Notes under the pieces: generated by a model
Databases searched by the model: none
What the model was told of the DNA's origin: nothing
Seen by the model: the letters and a program-made list of their open reading frames with translations, nothing else
From: Curtobacterium luteum
Lineage (GTDB): Bacteria > Actinomycetota > Actinomycetes > Actinomycetales > Microbacteriaceae
DNA length: 39,925 nt
Direction of reading: 5' to 3'
NCBI RefSeq assembly: GCF_001475545.1
Contig: NZ_LDQC01000014.1
Location: forward strand, 1 to 39,925
Program-made: the position numbers and the translations under genes
Part shown: positions 16,610 to 24,883 of the stretch, piece after piece
Layout: each line of letters opens with the position of its first letter
How positions within the stretch are numbered: position 1 is the first letter of the stretch

Positions 16610-17479
16610 ATGAGCCTCAGCTTCGCCGTCCCTGACGTCAGTGCTCTCGAGCGCGTCACGGCCGCACTGACCTCCTGGCAGCGTGACGATGCTCTCGTGC
16701 AGTTGCATCCGGGCGATCTCGGCTGGTTGTGGCGGCACGGCGCGTCCGCGGTGGCCACTGCACTGCGGACCTGGTCCGACGGGGACACCGTCCTCGCGGT
16801 CGGGTTCTTCGACGGTCCCGAGGTGTTCCGGATGACCGTGTCACCCGATCGCTGGTCCGACGCGGCAACAGCGCGCCGCATCCTCGACGACCTCAGCGCC
16901 ACCGACGGAACGCTCGTCCCGGACGGCTGCCTGTCGGTCGAGGTGCCCACCGGAACAGCTGTCCACGAGTTGATGGCATCGTCGGGATGGCGACCAGGCG
17001 AGGCATGGACGCCGCTCGCTCGAGATCTCGCCGAGCCCGTGGACCTTGCAGGACAGGACCTGCGGACCGAGATCGTGGACAGCGGACGTGTCTCGGGCTT
17101 CACGACGGCGCACCGGTCCGCGTGGGGTTCGCAGGGCTTCACGGACGAGCTCTGGAACACGATGGCCGGCGGACCCGCGTTCCGGGAGAGCGTGTCCATC
17201 CTAGGTCGAGATGCCGTGGGTGCGTCCGTCGCAGGGGTGACGGTCTGGTCTGCAGGTGCAGGGCGACCGGGACTCATCGAGCCGATGGGTGTGGCAGCCG
17301 ACCACCGTGGACGCGGCTTCGGCCGGGCGATCTGCATCGCTGCCGCCGCCGAGTTGCAGCGACGTGGAGCGTCCATCGCGTGGGTGTGCACTCCGAGCGC
17401 ACTGCGCAGTGCCGTGGCGACCTACCGATCCGCCGGGTTCATCCCGTTGACCGAACGTCTCGACCTCGTCCGGCAGTGA
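16610..17479 (+). CDS. GNAT-family N-acetyltransferase
   Basis: A 289-residue protein whose C-terminal half is a GNAT domain: IEPMGVAADHRGRGFGRAIC carries the acetyl-CoA pyrophosphate loop (HRGRGFG), followed by AAAAELQRRGA and ATYRSAGFIPL. The N-terminal half (about 150 residues) is less conserved and may be a second, degenerate GNAT-like lobe. The acceptor is unknown. It stands alone; the 265 bases upstream hold no recognisable gene. No good ribosome binding site is seen before ATG 16610. Confidence 0.75.
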   Translation: MSLSFAVPDVSALERVTAALTSWQRDDALVQLHPGDLGWLWRHGASAVATALRTWSDGDTVLAVGFFDGPEVFRMTVSPDRWSDAATARRILDDLSATDGTLVPDGCLSVEVPTGTAVHELMASSGWRPGEAWTPLARDLAEPVDLAGQDLRTEIVDSGRVSGFTTAHRSAWGSQGFTDELWNTMAGGPAFRESVSILGRDAVGASVAGVTVWSAGAGRPGLIEPMGVAADHRGRGFGRAICIAAAAELQRRGASIAWVCTPSALRSAVATYRSAGFIPLTERLDLVRQ

Positions 17480-17594
17480 ACGAGCGCTCGCGCGCCGTGA
17501 CCACCGGACCATCGCCTCGGGCTGCCAGCATGGGCACACGTCATCGCGCGACGCACGTGGCGCGACGCACGACCGAGACCCCAGAGTGACATGC

Positions 17595-18074
17595 ATGACG
17601 AACCCCACGACACCGAAGCAGCTGCGCCTGATCATCGAGACGGACGACTTCGACGATGCGATCCGCTTTTACCGCGACACGCTCGGCATGCCCGAGCAGA
17701 TCGCGTTCGCCACCGACGGTGACGACCGGGTCGCGATCCTCCACGCGGGCATCGCCACGATCGAACTCGCCACCCGGACCCACGCGAGGAACATCGACGA
17801 GGTCGAGGGCATGCCACCGACGCCGGCCGGTCCGCCCTCGCTCCGCATTGCGCTGGAGGTCGAGGACACCGAACTCGCCGTCGCGCGGACGACCGATGCC
17901 GGAGCCGAACTGCTCGCCCCGCCGACACCGACGCCGTTCCGGTCGAAGAACGCTCGCGTGCAGGGACCGGCGGGATGGCAGGTCACCTTCTTCCAAGAGC
18001 TCGAGACTCTCAAGGAGCGTCAGGAGCGCACGGGCTTCACGACGGACGACGCGCGGCCCGGGCACGACGCCTGA
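17595..18074 (+). CDS. VOC-family protein
   Basis: A 159-residue glyoxalase-fold protein (LRLIIETDDFDDAIRFYRDT in the first unit, LRIALEVEDTELAVARTTDA and QGPAGWQVTFFQEL in the second). It probably binds a small ligand or metal; function unknown. ATG 17595 is preferred, while a GTG at 17586 in the same frame would add three residues. A 14-base perfect palindrome, CAGGGACGTCCCTG, lies at 18076-18089 just after the stop. Confidence 0.75.
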   Translation: MTNPTTPKQLRLIIETDDFDDAIRFYRDTLGMPEQIAFATDGDDRVAILHAGIATIELATRTHARNIDEVEGMPPTPAGPPSLRIALEVEDTELAVARTTDAGAELLAPPTPTPFRSKNARVQGPAGWQVTFFQELETLKERQERTGFTTDDARPGHDA

Positions 18075-18144
18075 GCAGGGACGTCCCTGATCCGGAGGGC
18101 GCACGGTTCCGGCGGTGTGCGGCGACGAGGCCTAGCCTCGCGGT

Positions 18145-19491
18145 GTGTCGACCTCGACCAGGCGCCTCCTCGGCGCGACCACAGCAGCACTGCTCCTCGG
18201 TGCCCTGACCGCCTGCACCGGGGCCGGCGTCACCGGGGCCGGCAGCACCGCAGCGAGCAGCACCGGCACCGAAAGCACGGGCGCCACCACCGGCAACCCC
18301 TCCGCCGACCTGCACGCCGTCCGCCTCACGGTCGCCGACGGGACCGACGCCGGCAAGGCGCGGGGCCGCGACCTCCGGATCCCGAGTGGCTGGCGCGCCG
18401 AGGTGTGGGCCGACGTCCCCGACGCCCGCATGGCTGCCTGGCTCCCCGACGGCAGCATGCTCCTCACCACCGGTGACCGCGGCACCCTGCTCCGCCTCGA
18501 CCCGCGGGACGACGGGCGTGCCCCGGCGGTCGACGAGCTGGCCACCGGACTCGACGACCCCCAGGGCGTCGCCGTGACCCAGCAGGACGGCCGAACCGTC
18601 GTCGTGCTCGGCGAGGGCACCCGCATCGTCAGCTGGCACTACCGGGGCGGCGGGCTGTCGGACCGATCGATCCTCGTGGACGACCTGCCGACGGGCGGCC
18701 ACGGCGGGAAGTTCGTCGCCGTGCACGACGGCGTCGTGGCGTACGACATCGGCTCCGCGTCGAACAGCGACGGCTCCGACCGACGGGACCACCCGGACCG
18801 CGCCGTCATCCGACAGGTCCGACTCGACGGCAGCGACGACACACTGCTCGCGACGGGCGTCCGCAACGGCGAGGGCCTCGACTTCGCCCCGGACGGCACG
18901 CTCTTCACCGCGGTGAACCAGGCCGACAACCAGCCCTACCCGTTCCGCGACGACACCGGGCAGTACGGCAAGCGCGTCCAGTCCTACGTCGACGAGCACC
19001 CGAACGACCAGGTGACGCGGATCACCGAGGGCACGGAGCTCGGCTGGCCGTTCTGCCAACCGGACTCCCGTGGGAAGCCCGACCTGCTCGACCTCGGGTA
19101 CGTCGACGACCCCACGAACAACCCGGACGGTGCCGCTCTCGACTGCTCGACGGTCTCGCGCACGATGGTCGGCCTGCCGTCGCACAGCGCCCCGATCGGG
19201 TTCGTGTTCACGAACGGCAGCGCACTCCCCGAGGCGTTCCGCGACGGCGCCCTGATCACGTCGCACGGCTCGTGGAACCGTGAGCCGCCGCGGCCGCCGT
19301 CCGTCTCCTACAGCGCGTGGGACGACGCGACCGGGACGCTCGGTCAGCCGAACACGATCGTCGAGGGCTTCCAGGACGCCGACGGTTCGCGCTGGGGGCG
19401 GTCCGTGGACGCCGTCCCGGGCCCGGACGGATCGCTGTACGTCACCGACGACACGGCCGGGCTGGTCTACCGACTCACGCCACCCGACTGA
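18145..19491 (+). CDS. PQQ-type sorbosone/glucose dehydrogenase-like lipoprotein
   Basis: A 448-residue exported lipoprotein: basic start, hydrophobic stretch and lipobox LTAC (Cys24), then a Ser/Thr/Gly-rich linker and a six-bladed beta-propeller of the soluble glucose/L-sorbosone dehydrogenase type (RIPSGWRAEVWADVPDARM, GRTVVVLGEGTRI, ELGWPFCQPDSRGKPD, GRSVDAVPGPDGSLYVTDD). The family oxidises sugars using PQQ, acting outside the membrane; substrate not deducible. GTG 18145 has TAGCCT (18133-18138) ending 6 nt upstream and no ribosome binding site, so the mRNA is probably leaderless. Confidence 0.85.
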   Translation: MSTSTRRLLGATTAALLLGALTACTGAGVTGAGSTAASSTGTESTGATTGNPSADLHAVRLTVADGTDAGKARGRDLRIPSGWRAEVWADVPDARMAAWLPDGSMLLTTGDRGTLLRLDPRDDGRAPAVDELATGLDDPQGVAVTQQDGRTVVVLGEGTRIVSWHYRGGGLSDRSILVDDLPTGGHGGKFVAVHDGVVAYDIGSASNSDGSDRRDHPDRAVIRQVRLDGSDDTLLATGVRNGEGLDFAPDGTLFTAVNQADNQPYPFRDDTGQYGKRVQSYVDEHPNDQVTRITEGTELGWPFCQPDSRGKPDLLDLGYVDDPTNNPDGAALDCSTVSRTMVGLPSHSAPIGFVFTNGSALPEAFRDGALITSHGSWNREPPRPPSVSYSAWDDATGTLGQPNTIVEGFQDADGSRWGRSVDAVPGPDGSLYVTDDTAGLVYRLTPPD

Positions 19492-19539
19492 GCGACGGGG
19501 ACGCGCATCCAAGCGTCCGGGCTTCCAGGCTTCCAGGCA

Positions 19540-19585
19540 CCGGACTGGAGGCTCGTGGCGGCGCCGCCCCGCGCCTCCAGTCCGG
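19540..19585. repeat. GGAGGCGCG palindromic repeat (copy B)
   Basis: Thirteen-base arms CCGGACTGGAGGC and GCCTCCAGTCCGG enclose a GGCGGCGCCGCC-type centre. It lies 48 bases after the sugar dehydrogenase stop and could terminate that transcript. The rest of the 375-base gap 19492-19866 shows nothing I can support as a gene. Confidence 0.75.
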
Positions 19586-19866
19586 TTCACGGCCGCGACT
19601 CCAGCCGACGCGGGACGGCTCGGTGCCTCCACCGCACCTGCGCGTCCGCGCCCCGTCGGGGGCATCACCGGGTGATGACCGAACCCTCGCCGCTGGCCAC
19701 CGCGCCGCTCGGGGTGTCCTTCCGGGTCAGGGACTGGCTCGACCGACACGCATCGTGACGTGCACTTCGCGTTCGTCGGGCCTGGCCGCTTCCCGCCCCC
19801 CGCGGCACCTCCCCAGCCCGGCGGCGCAGGATGAACGGACGCACAGACGACCGCGGAGGAGCAGCC

Positions 19867-20049
19867 ATGTCGGACACCAGCAACACCAGCCCCGAGGCCA
19901 CCGAACCGACGAACGACGAGGACGGCACGGCGAAGTCCGGCGGCCTCGGCGACGACGCGACCATCCCGAACCACCCCGACGGCGTCGCCGCGGGGTTCTC
20001 GGAGACCGACTCGCACTTCAACCCGGAGGAAGACCCGAAGCACGAGTGA
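19867..20049 (+). CDS. Small acidic hypothetical protein (60 aa)
   Basis: A 60-residue, hydrophilic, strongly acidic protein rich in Asp, Glu, Thr, Ser and Asn, with no hydrophobic core (it contains GGLGDDATIPNHPDGVA and ends HFNPEEDPKHE), likely disordered. GGAGGA at 19855-19860 is well placed before ATG 19867 and decides the start. I do not recognise a family. The next gene begins 40 bases downstream in the same direction. Confidence 0.6.
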   Translation: MSDTSNTSPEATEPTNDEDGTAKSGGLGDDATIPNHPDGVAAGFSETDSHFNPEEDPKHE

Positions 20050-20089
20050 GCCGGCCGCGGCGGCGGTAGGTTGCGGGCAGGAGGTACCC

Positions 20090-20710
20090 ATGGCCGCCGA
20101 CGCCCGCACGACCGCCGCCGCGTACACGGTGCGACCACTCGACCCGTCCACCTGGGACGCCTTCGAGGAGCTCTGCGCGTCGAGCGACGGCTACCCGAGC
20201 GGGTGCTGGTGCAACGGCATGCACGCGGAAGGTCTCACCCGCGAGGCCGCGGCCAACCGGGAGCGCAAGCGGCGCCGGGTCCTCGACGGGACGACGCACG
20301 CCGCGCTCGTCTTCGACGGTGCCGGCGGTGGTGACCAAGACCGCTGCGTGGGTTGGTGCCAGTACGGGCCCGCGGACGAGATCGTGCACATCAAGAACCG
20401 TCGACGGTACGACCAGACGCAGGACGGCCCGCCGCCCGACTGGCGCATCGGCTGCAACTACGTCCGCGCTGGACACCGGCGGCAGGGCGTCGCGACGACG
20501 GCTCTGCGGGGTGCACTCGACCTCATCGCTGCCGCGGGCGGTGGTCGCGTCGAGGGGTACCCGGAGCCGGCGGGGACAGTGCCGGCCGGGTTCCTGTTCC
20601 ACGGGGCGCTGTCGACCTTCGAACAGGCCGGGTTCACGCGCGACCGGAGGATCGGCAAGCACCGCTGGGTCGTGACGAGGACGGTCTGGCCGGCTGCACC
20701 CGCGATCTGA
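20090..20710 (+). CDS. GNAT-family N-acetyltransferase
   Basis: A 206-residue acetyltransferase with the family pattern of actinobacterial GNATs that carry a Cys-rich N-terminal motif (YPSGCWCNGMHAEGL). The acetyl-CoA binding part is NYVRAGHRRQGVATTALRGAL, followed by AAAGGGRVEGYPEP and the C-terminal FEQAGF. The substrate is unknown. AGGAGG lies 6 bases before the ATG, and a TAGGTT -10-like hexamer just upstream would give a very short leader. Confidence 0.8.
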   Translation: MAADARTTAAAYTVRPLDPSTWDAFEELCASSDGYPSGCWCNGMHAEGLTREAAANRERKRRRVLDGTTHAALVFDGAGGGDQDRCVGWCQYGPADEIVHIKNRRRYDQTQDGPPPDWRIGCNYVRAGHRRQGVATTALRGALDLIAAAGGGRVEGYPEPAGTVPAGFLFHGALSTFEQAGFTRDRRIGKHRWVVTRTVWPAAPAI

Positions 20711-20732
20711 GGCTGTCAGCCGATGTGCGGGA

Positions 20733-21095
20733 TCAGGGTCGCTCGTCGACGAGCGCGACGAAGCGGCTGCCGATCCCCTCGACCTCGTGACGCGTGAAGC
20801 CGGCCGGGGCGTCGGGCGCCTGGTACGGAGCGTGGTAGTCGCACATGAGGTGGTCCCAGTCCGGCCACCACTTCTTCGGGCGGGCCGTCTCCGAGTACCC
20901 GCACACGACGCACTCGAGGCGCTGCCAGACCTGCTTCTTCCCGGTACGGTTCGCGCGGGACTGCACGAGCCATGCGGGCGGGTCCTGCTCGATCGCGGCG
21001 AGCTCGTCCTCGCTCAGCCGGGCGGGGATGCCGTGGCGGGTCGCCATCTCGAGGGGGATGTCGAGCCGGACGGCGGCCTCACGTCGCGAGAGCAT
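20733..21095 (-). CDS. Hypothetical protein with HTH-like N terminus and possible zinc site
   Basis: A 120-residue protein. The first 30 residues (LSRREAAVRLDIPLEMATRH) look like a helix-turn-helix with a segment ELAAIEQDPPAWLVQSRANR reminiscent of DUF5997 proteins. The second half holds CVVCG and MCDYH, spaced by about 20 residues with KKWWPDW between, a plausible C2-CH zinc site. It may bind DNA or protein, but no function is established. It is convergent with the upstream GNAT gene, 22 bases apart. Confidence 0.7.
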   Translation of the reverse strand: MLSRREAAVRLDIPLEMATRHGIPARLSEDELAAIEQDPPAWLVQSRANRTGKKQVWQRLECVVCGYSETARPKKWWPDWDHLMCDYHAPYQAPDAPAGFTRHEVEGIGSRFVALVDERP

Positions 21096-21138
21096 CCGCC
21101 AAGGATAGGCCGCGCCGACCTCGCCTGCTGACGCGGGC

Positions 21139-21660
21139 TCAGTGCCCGTCGATCGCGTGGCACCCGCCGTCGAGGACCCAGCCGGCGGCCGACACCTCGG
21201 CGGTGCCGTCGCGCTGCACCGATCCGACGAGGCATCCGCTCATCTCGACCTGCGTCTCGAACTCCACCCGGTCGTCGTACTCGACGATCCAGGGGTCGGC
21301 CGCTCCGACGGCGCGGAGGACCTCGGTGACGGCGGTGAGCGTCACCGGTGCGGGGAGCTCCGCGATCCGGCGAGCCGCTTCGGCACGCACGACGGCGAGT
21401 TCGGCAGCCGCCTGCGACCCCAGCTCCGTCCGCTCGTGGTGCCGCTTGTTCAGCGAGTACTGCGGCGGGCTGTCCGCACCGGGTCCGGCTCCGTCGCCCG
21501 AGGCCGCGTACGTCCCCGCGGCACCGGTGGGACCAGCGGTCGTCGGAGCGGCGGTCCCCACGGACGATCCGACGGTGCGGTCCGTCATCGCGCAGCCAGC
21601 CAGCAGACCGAGCGTGAGCACCGCCCCGAGAAGGGCCACAGCCCGTCGTCGTTCCCCCAT
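21139..21660 (-). CDS. Hypothetical lipoprotein
   Basis: A 173-residue exported protein with a lipoprotein signal (hydrophobic stretch followed by LLAGC), then a Thr/Ala/Gly-rich linker and a small globular domain with a helical ELAVVRAEAARRIAELP and a beta-rich end containing two Cys (SGCLVG and GGCHAI). There is no family recognition. It is preceded on its strand by CAGGCT 6 bases before the ATG, possibly a leaderless -10, and by a second lipoprotein gene upstream at 21785-22456. Confidence 0.75.
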   Translation of the reverse strand: MGERRRAVALLGAVLTLGLLAGCAMTDRTVGSSVGTAAPTTAGPTGAAGTYAASGDGAGPGADSPPQYSLNKRHHERTELGSQAAAELAVVRAEAARRIAELPAPVTLTAVTEVLRAVGAADPWIVEYDDRVEFETQVEMSGCLVGSVQRDGTAEVSAAGWVLDGGCHAIDGH

Positions 21661-21726
21661 CCGTGCAGCCTGACAGATCCGGGTTCCCCAGAGGAGGACC
21701 GTCACCGCATCGTGACCTGACGGACC

Positions 21727-21758
21727 GGAGGCGCGTGGCGGCGCCGCCACGCGCCTCC
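21727..21758. repeat. Perfect 32-bp palindrome of the GGAGGCGCG family (copy C)
   Basis: GGAGGCGCGTGGCGGC is followed directly by its exact reverse complement, giving a perfect 32-base palindrome. It lies between two minus-strand lipoprotein genes, 27 bases after the stop of the first, so it could act as a terminator or mRNA end structure. It is the cleanest copy of this family in the window. Confidence 0.9.
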
Positions 21759-21784
21759 AGGCCGGTGCGCGGACCCCCACCCGA

Positions 21785-22456
21785 TCAGGTGATGACGACC
21801 TGCGCGTTCACCAGGATCTCGTGGAGGTCGTCGCGCAGCACCTCGCGAGAGGGCACGTCGATCTTCACGGTCAGCGCGACGCCGGGCCGGGCGAACGCAC
21901 GGGCGACGGTCGCGGTCCATGTGCCGTCGGCCTGCCCGGCGATCGACAGGAACTGTGCCGTCCCGCCACCGGCCGTGGGCAGGAGCTGCTCCTCGAGTCC
22001 CTCGACCGGAGCGCCGGCTGCCCGGAAGAGCTGCTCGGTCGCGGCACGGTCGTCCATCGTCGGGTCGAGGCCGGTGACCCGCTGCTGCGTGACCGTCGCC
22101 ACGGCGCCGTCGGACCGCGTGTACTCGGTCGACCCGGCACTCGGGTCGGAGCGGGTCAGCTCCCACTCGGGCAGCGAGGACACCGACACGCCGAACGCGG
22201 GGAGACGGGTGGACGAGAGCTCCGCCCCGTCCTCGAAGGTCAGGTCCTCCGGCTGCGCTCCGGCCGCGGTGCCGCCGACCCCGTCGGTCGCGTCCGCATC
22301 CGCCGTCGGGGTCGGGGTGGCGGTCGGGGTCGGTGCGGCTGTGCGCGTCGCTGCGGTCGCGTCGCCCGCGTCGGTGTCGCTGGTGCTGCAGCCCGTCAGC
22401 GCGAGTGCGCCGACGACGAGTGCGGCGCCGATGGTGGTCGTCCTGGACAGCGTCAT
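21785..22456 (-). CDS. Hypothetical lipoprotein
   Basis: A 223-residue exported lipoprotein with signal peptide and lipobox LTGC (Cys23), then a Thr/Pro/Ala-rich linker with PTPTATPTPTADAD and a C-terminal domain of about 150 residues with alternating beta pattern (FGVSVSSLPEWELTRS, TWTATVARAF, VALTVKIDVPSREV). It resembles actinobacterial surface lipoproteins of the LpqN kind in layout, but the assignment is weak. AGGGGGAA lies 5 bases before the ATG. Confidence 0.75.
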   Translation of the reverse strand: MTLSRTTTIGAALVVGALALTGCSTSDTDAGDATAATRTAAPTPTATPTPTADADATDGVGGTAAGAQPEDLTFEDGAELSSTRLPAFGVSVSSLPEWELTRSDPSAGSTEYTRSDGAVATVTQQRVTGLDPTMDDRAATEQLFRAAGAPVEGLEEQLLPTAGGGTAQFLSIAGQADGTWTATVARAFARPGVALTVKIDVPSREVLRDDLHEILVNAQVVIT

Positions 22457-22632
22457 GGTGTGTTCCCCCTGTGGTCCCCGCCGGGCGCCCCTCGCTCCGG
22501 CAGTTCGTCGTCGAGCATACGGAACCGCGCCTGCACGTCGACGACGGCCGGCCTCCTCCGAAGGATGCAGGTCCCCGAGGTGCGTCCTTCCGCCGGTCGT
22601 CCACGGCCGCCGTCGTTCCTAGCGTCGGGGGC

Positions 22633-23577
22633 ATGACGAACCTCATCGATCCGGGCGCGGACCGGTCGGGCATCCGGGGCACCATCGCCCGGAACCCCCT
22701 CCGCGCGTTCTTCGTGCTCGCCCTCGGTCTGAGCTGGGCTGCGTGGGTGCCGTACATCCTGTCGCCGCACGGCCTCGGGGTGTGGGACATCCACTTCCCC
22801 GAGCTCCTCGGGACCGCGCAGTTCACGGGCGTCCTGCCCGGCGCGCTGCTCGGGCCGCTCGGCAGCGCGTTCCTCGTCACGGCGGTCGTGGACGGCCGCC
22901 CGGGGCTCCGGCGCTGGGTCGGCCGGCTCTGGCGCTGGCGGGTGTCGTGGCGCTGGTACGCGCTGGCGCTCGTCGGGGTGCCGGCGATCATCGTGGTCTC
23001 CGGGCTGCCGCTGTCCGGCGGACAGGTCCAGGCACCGAGTGCCACGGCGCTGCTCATGCTGGTCCCCGGGCTCGTCGTGCAGGTGTTCACCACCGGGCTG
23101 TCGGAGGAGCCCGGCTGGCGCGACTTCGCCCTCCCCCGGCTGCAGGACCGCTTCGGCCCGCTCGGCGCTGCCGCCGTCCTCGGGCCGCTGTGGGCGCTCT
23201 GGCACATGCCGCTCTACCTCAGCGACTGGGGCGGGTGGCCGGACGCACACTGGACCGAGCCGCTCGTGTTCGCCGCGTTCACGGTCACCTTCAACGTGGT
23301 GGTGATCTGGGCGTTCAACCGCACCGGTGAGAGCCTGCCGCTGGTGCTGCTCCTGCACGTCGGCGTGAACAACACGATCTCGACGCTCTGGGCCGACATG
23401 TACCCGGGCATGACCGCCGGCACGATGATGCTCGGCCTCACGGCGATCTCGACCGTGGCTGCCGCGGTGCTGCTCGTCGTGACCCGGGGCCGGCTCGGGT
23501 ACGTCCGCTCGGGCTCGACCGATCTGCCGACGCCGTCCGCCCGCGCCCTCGTAGGATCGAACGATGGCACGCGCTGA
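22633..23577 (+). CDS. CPBP-family intramembrane glutamic endopeptidase
   Basis: A 314-residue membrane protein with about eight hydrophobic segments and the CPBP (Abi/CAAX protease-like) motifs: EEPGWRDFALPRL (EExxxR), LWHMPLYLS and LLLHVGVNN. Bacterial members cleave or process peptides within the membrane, and some serve in bacteriocin self-immunity. A longer open frame exists upstream, but ATG 22633 is chosen: TAGCGT (22620-22625) ends 7 bases before it. The gene overlaps the histidine kinase gene by 14 bases, suggesting that its activity is linked to the two-component system. Confidence 0.88.
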   Translation: MTNLIDPGADRSGIRGTIARNPLRAFFVLALGLSWAAWVPYILSPHGLGVWDIHFPELLGTAQFTGVLPGALLGPLGSAFLVTAVVDGRPGLRRWVGRLWRWRVSWRWYALALVGVPAIIVVSGLPLSGGQVQAPSATALLMLVPGLVVQVFTTGLSEEPGWRDFALPRLQDRFGPLGAAAVLGPLWALWHMPLYLSDWGGWPDAHWTEPLVFAAFTVTFNVVVIWAFNRTGESLPLVLLLHVGVNNTISTLWADMYPGMTAGTMMLGLTAISTVAAAVLLVVTRGRLGYVRSGSTDLPTPSARALVGSNDGTR

Positions 23578-24883
23578 CGCCCGCACCGACCTCGTCGTCG
23601 CGGCGGGGACGGCGATCGTGTCCGTCGGGCTCCTCAGCGGCCTGCCGAGCCTCGATGCCCTCGACCGGCTCGACGAGACCGGCTCGATCGGGACCGGCTC
23701 GATCGGGACCGGGTCGTCCGTGTCGGTCGCCGCCGGGACCCCACCGGTCGGCGGCGCCGCCTGGGTGACGCTGGTGATCTCGCTGCTCGTCGCGTCCGCA
23801 CTGCTGCTCTTCGCACGCAGCGCGCCGCGGACGACCGCGCTCGGCACCGGGATCATCGCGGCCGCAGCGGCCTCCACGCCGAGCGGTGCCTACAGCCTGG
23901 TCCTGCTGCCCGTCGCGGTCGCGGTCGTCCTGCTCGGCTCCCGCGAGCCCCTCGCCCGCTCGTGGCCGGCCCTCGTCGGCACGGCCGCGCTCGTCGTCGC
24001 GGGGACCGCCGTCAACGACCTCGTCCTGTCCGGTGGCGCCCGCTCGCAGCCGGTCGAGCACCTCGCCACCTCCGTCGGTGCCGGCGTCCTGCAGGCCGTC
24101 GGTGCCGTCGGACTCCCGCTCCTCGTCGCCCTGCTCATCCGCTCCCGGCGCGACGTCCGTGCCGCCCGCACGGCTGAGGCGACCGCCGTCGACCGCGAGC
24201 AGGACGCCCGCGTCGAGGCCGCGATCGGACGGGAGCGCGCCGCGATGGCCCGGGAGCTCCACGACATCGCCGCGCACCACCTGTCCGGCATCGCCCTGAT
24301 GTCCGCGGCGATCGACCGGCAGATCGACACCGATCCGGACCGCGCCCACGAGGGTGTCCGCCAGGTCCGGGAGCAGAGCACCGCCGTCCTCGAGGACCTC
24401 CGCCGCCTGGTCGGGCTCCTCCGCGAGGACGGTCCCGCCGAACGCGCGGTCGAGACGATCGCGGGCATCGTGGACCTGGTCGAGCGGTCACGTGTGCGGA
24501 TGCCGGTCGAGCTCGAGGTGCTCGCGTCCGATGACCACCCGCTCGCGGACGGCATCGGACCCCTCGCCCAGCTCGCCGCCTACCGTGCGGTGCAGGAGTC
24601 GCTCGCGAACGCGGTGCTGCACGCTCCGGGGGCGTCGTGCACGGTGACGATCGACGACCGCGCTGCGGAGCAGCTCGTCGTCCGCGTCGCGAACGGCGCG
24701 CCGACGCTGTCCACCGGGGGCGGGGCCGCCGCCGGCGGCAACGGGCTGCGCGGCATGCGTGAGCGGGCGGACCTGGTCGGGGCGCGCCTCCAGGCCGGTC
24801 CGCAGGACGGTGGCGGTTGGCTCGTGGAGCTGACGCTCGGCCGGGAGGCGCCGCTCGCGCCCGCCACGGAGGTGCGGCCGTGA
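23564..24883 (+). CDS. Two-component sensor histidine kinase (HisKA_3 type)
   Basis: A 439-residue NarL/DesK-type kinase. The N-terminal half has five to six hydrophobic segments; the dimerisation box is MARELHDIAAHHLSGIALM with the phosphorylated His at 233, and the HATPase domain shows NGLRGMRERADLVGARL near the end. The sensing part contains a small repeat, SIGTGSIGTG, encoded by a 15-base duplication. ATG 23564 is preceded by TAGGAT (23552-23557) ending 6 bases upstream, so it may have its own leaderless promoter inside the end of the protease gene. The stop overlaps the response regulator start as GTGA. Confidence 0.92.
   Translation: MARADARTDLVVAAGTAIVSVGLLSGLPSLDALDRLDETGSIGTGSIGTGSSVSVAAGTPPVGGAAWVTLVISLLVASALLLFARSAPRTTALGTGIIAAAAASTPSGAYSLVLLPVAVAVVLLGSREPLARSWPALVGTAALVVAGTAVNDLVLSGGARSQPVEHLATSVGAGVLQAVGAVGLPLLVALLIRSRRDVRAARTAEATAVDREQDARVEAAIGRERAAMARELHDIAAHHLSGIALMSAAIDRQIDTDPDRAHEGVRQVREQSTAVLEDLRRLVGLLREDGPAERAVETIAGIVDLVERSRVRMPVELEVLASDDHPLADGIGPLAQLAAYRAVQESLANAVLHAPGASCTVTIDDRAAEQLVVRVANGAPTLSTGGGAAAGGNGLRGMRERADLVGARLQAGPQDGGGWLVELTLGREAPLAPATEVRP

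Noticed and set aside
18076..18089. Terminator at the perfect palindrome CAGGGACGTCCCTG
   Set aside because: It has no loop and no U-tract, so it cannot fold as a normal terminator; mentioned only with the VOC gene.
19675..19758. 27-codon ORF after the sugar dehydrogenase
   Set aside because: Too short, no ribosome binding site and no supporting context.
18037..20151. 704-codon minus-strand ORF across the first sugar dehydrogenase
   Set aside because: Shadow frame of a recognisable lipoprotein gene, and it also passes through an intergenic repeat.
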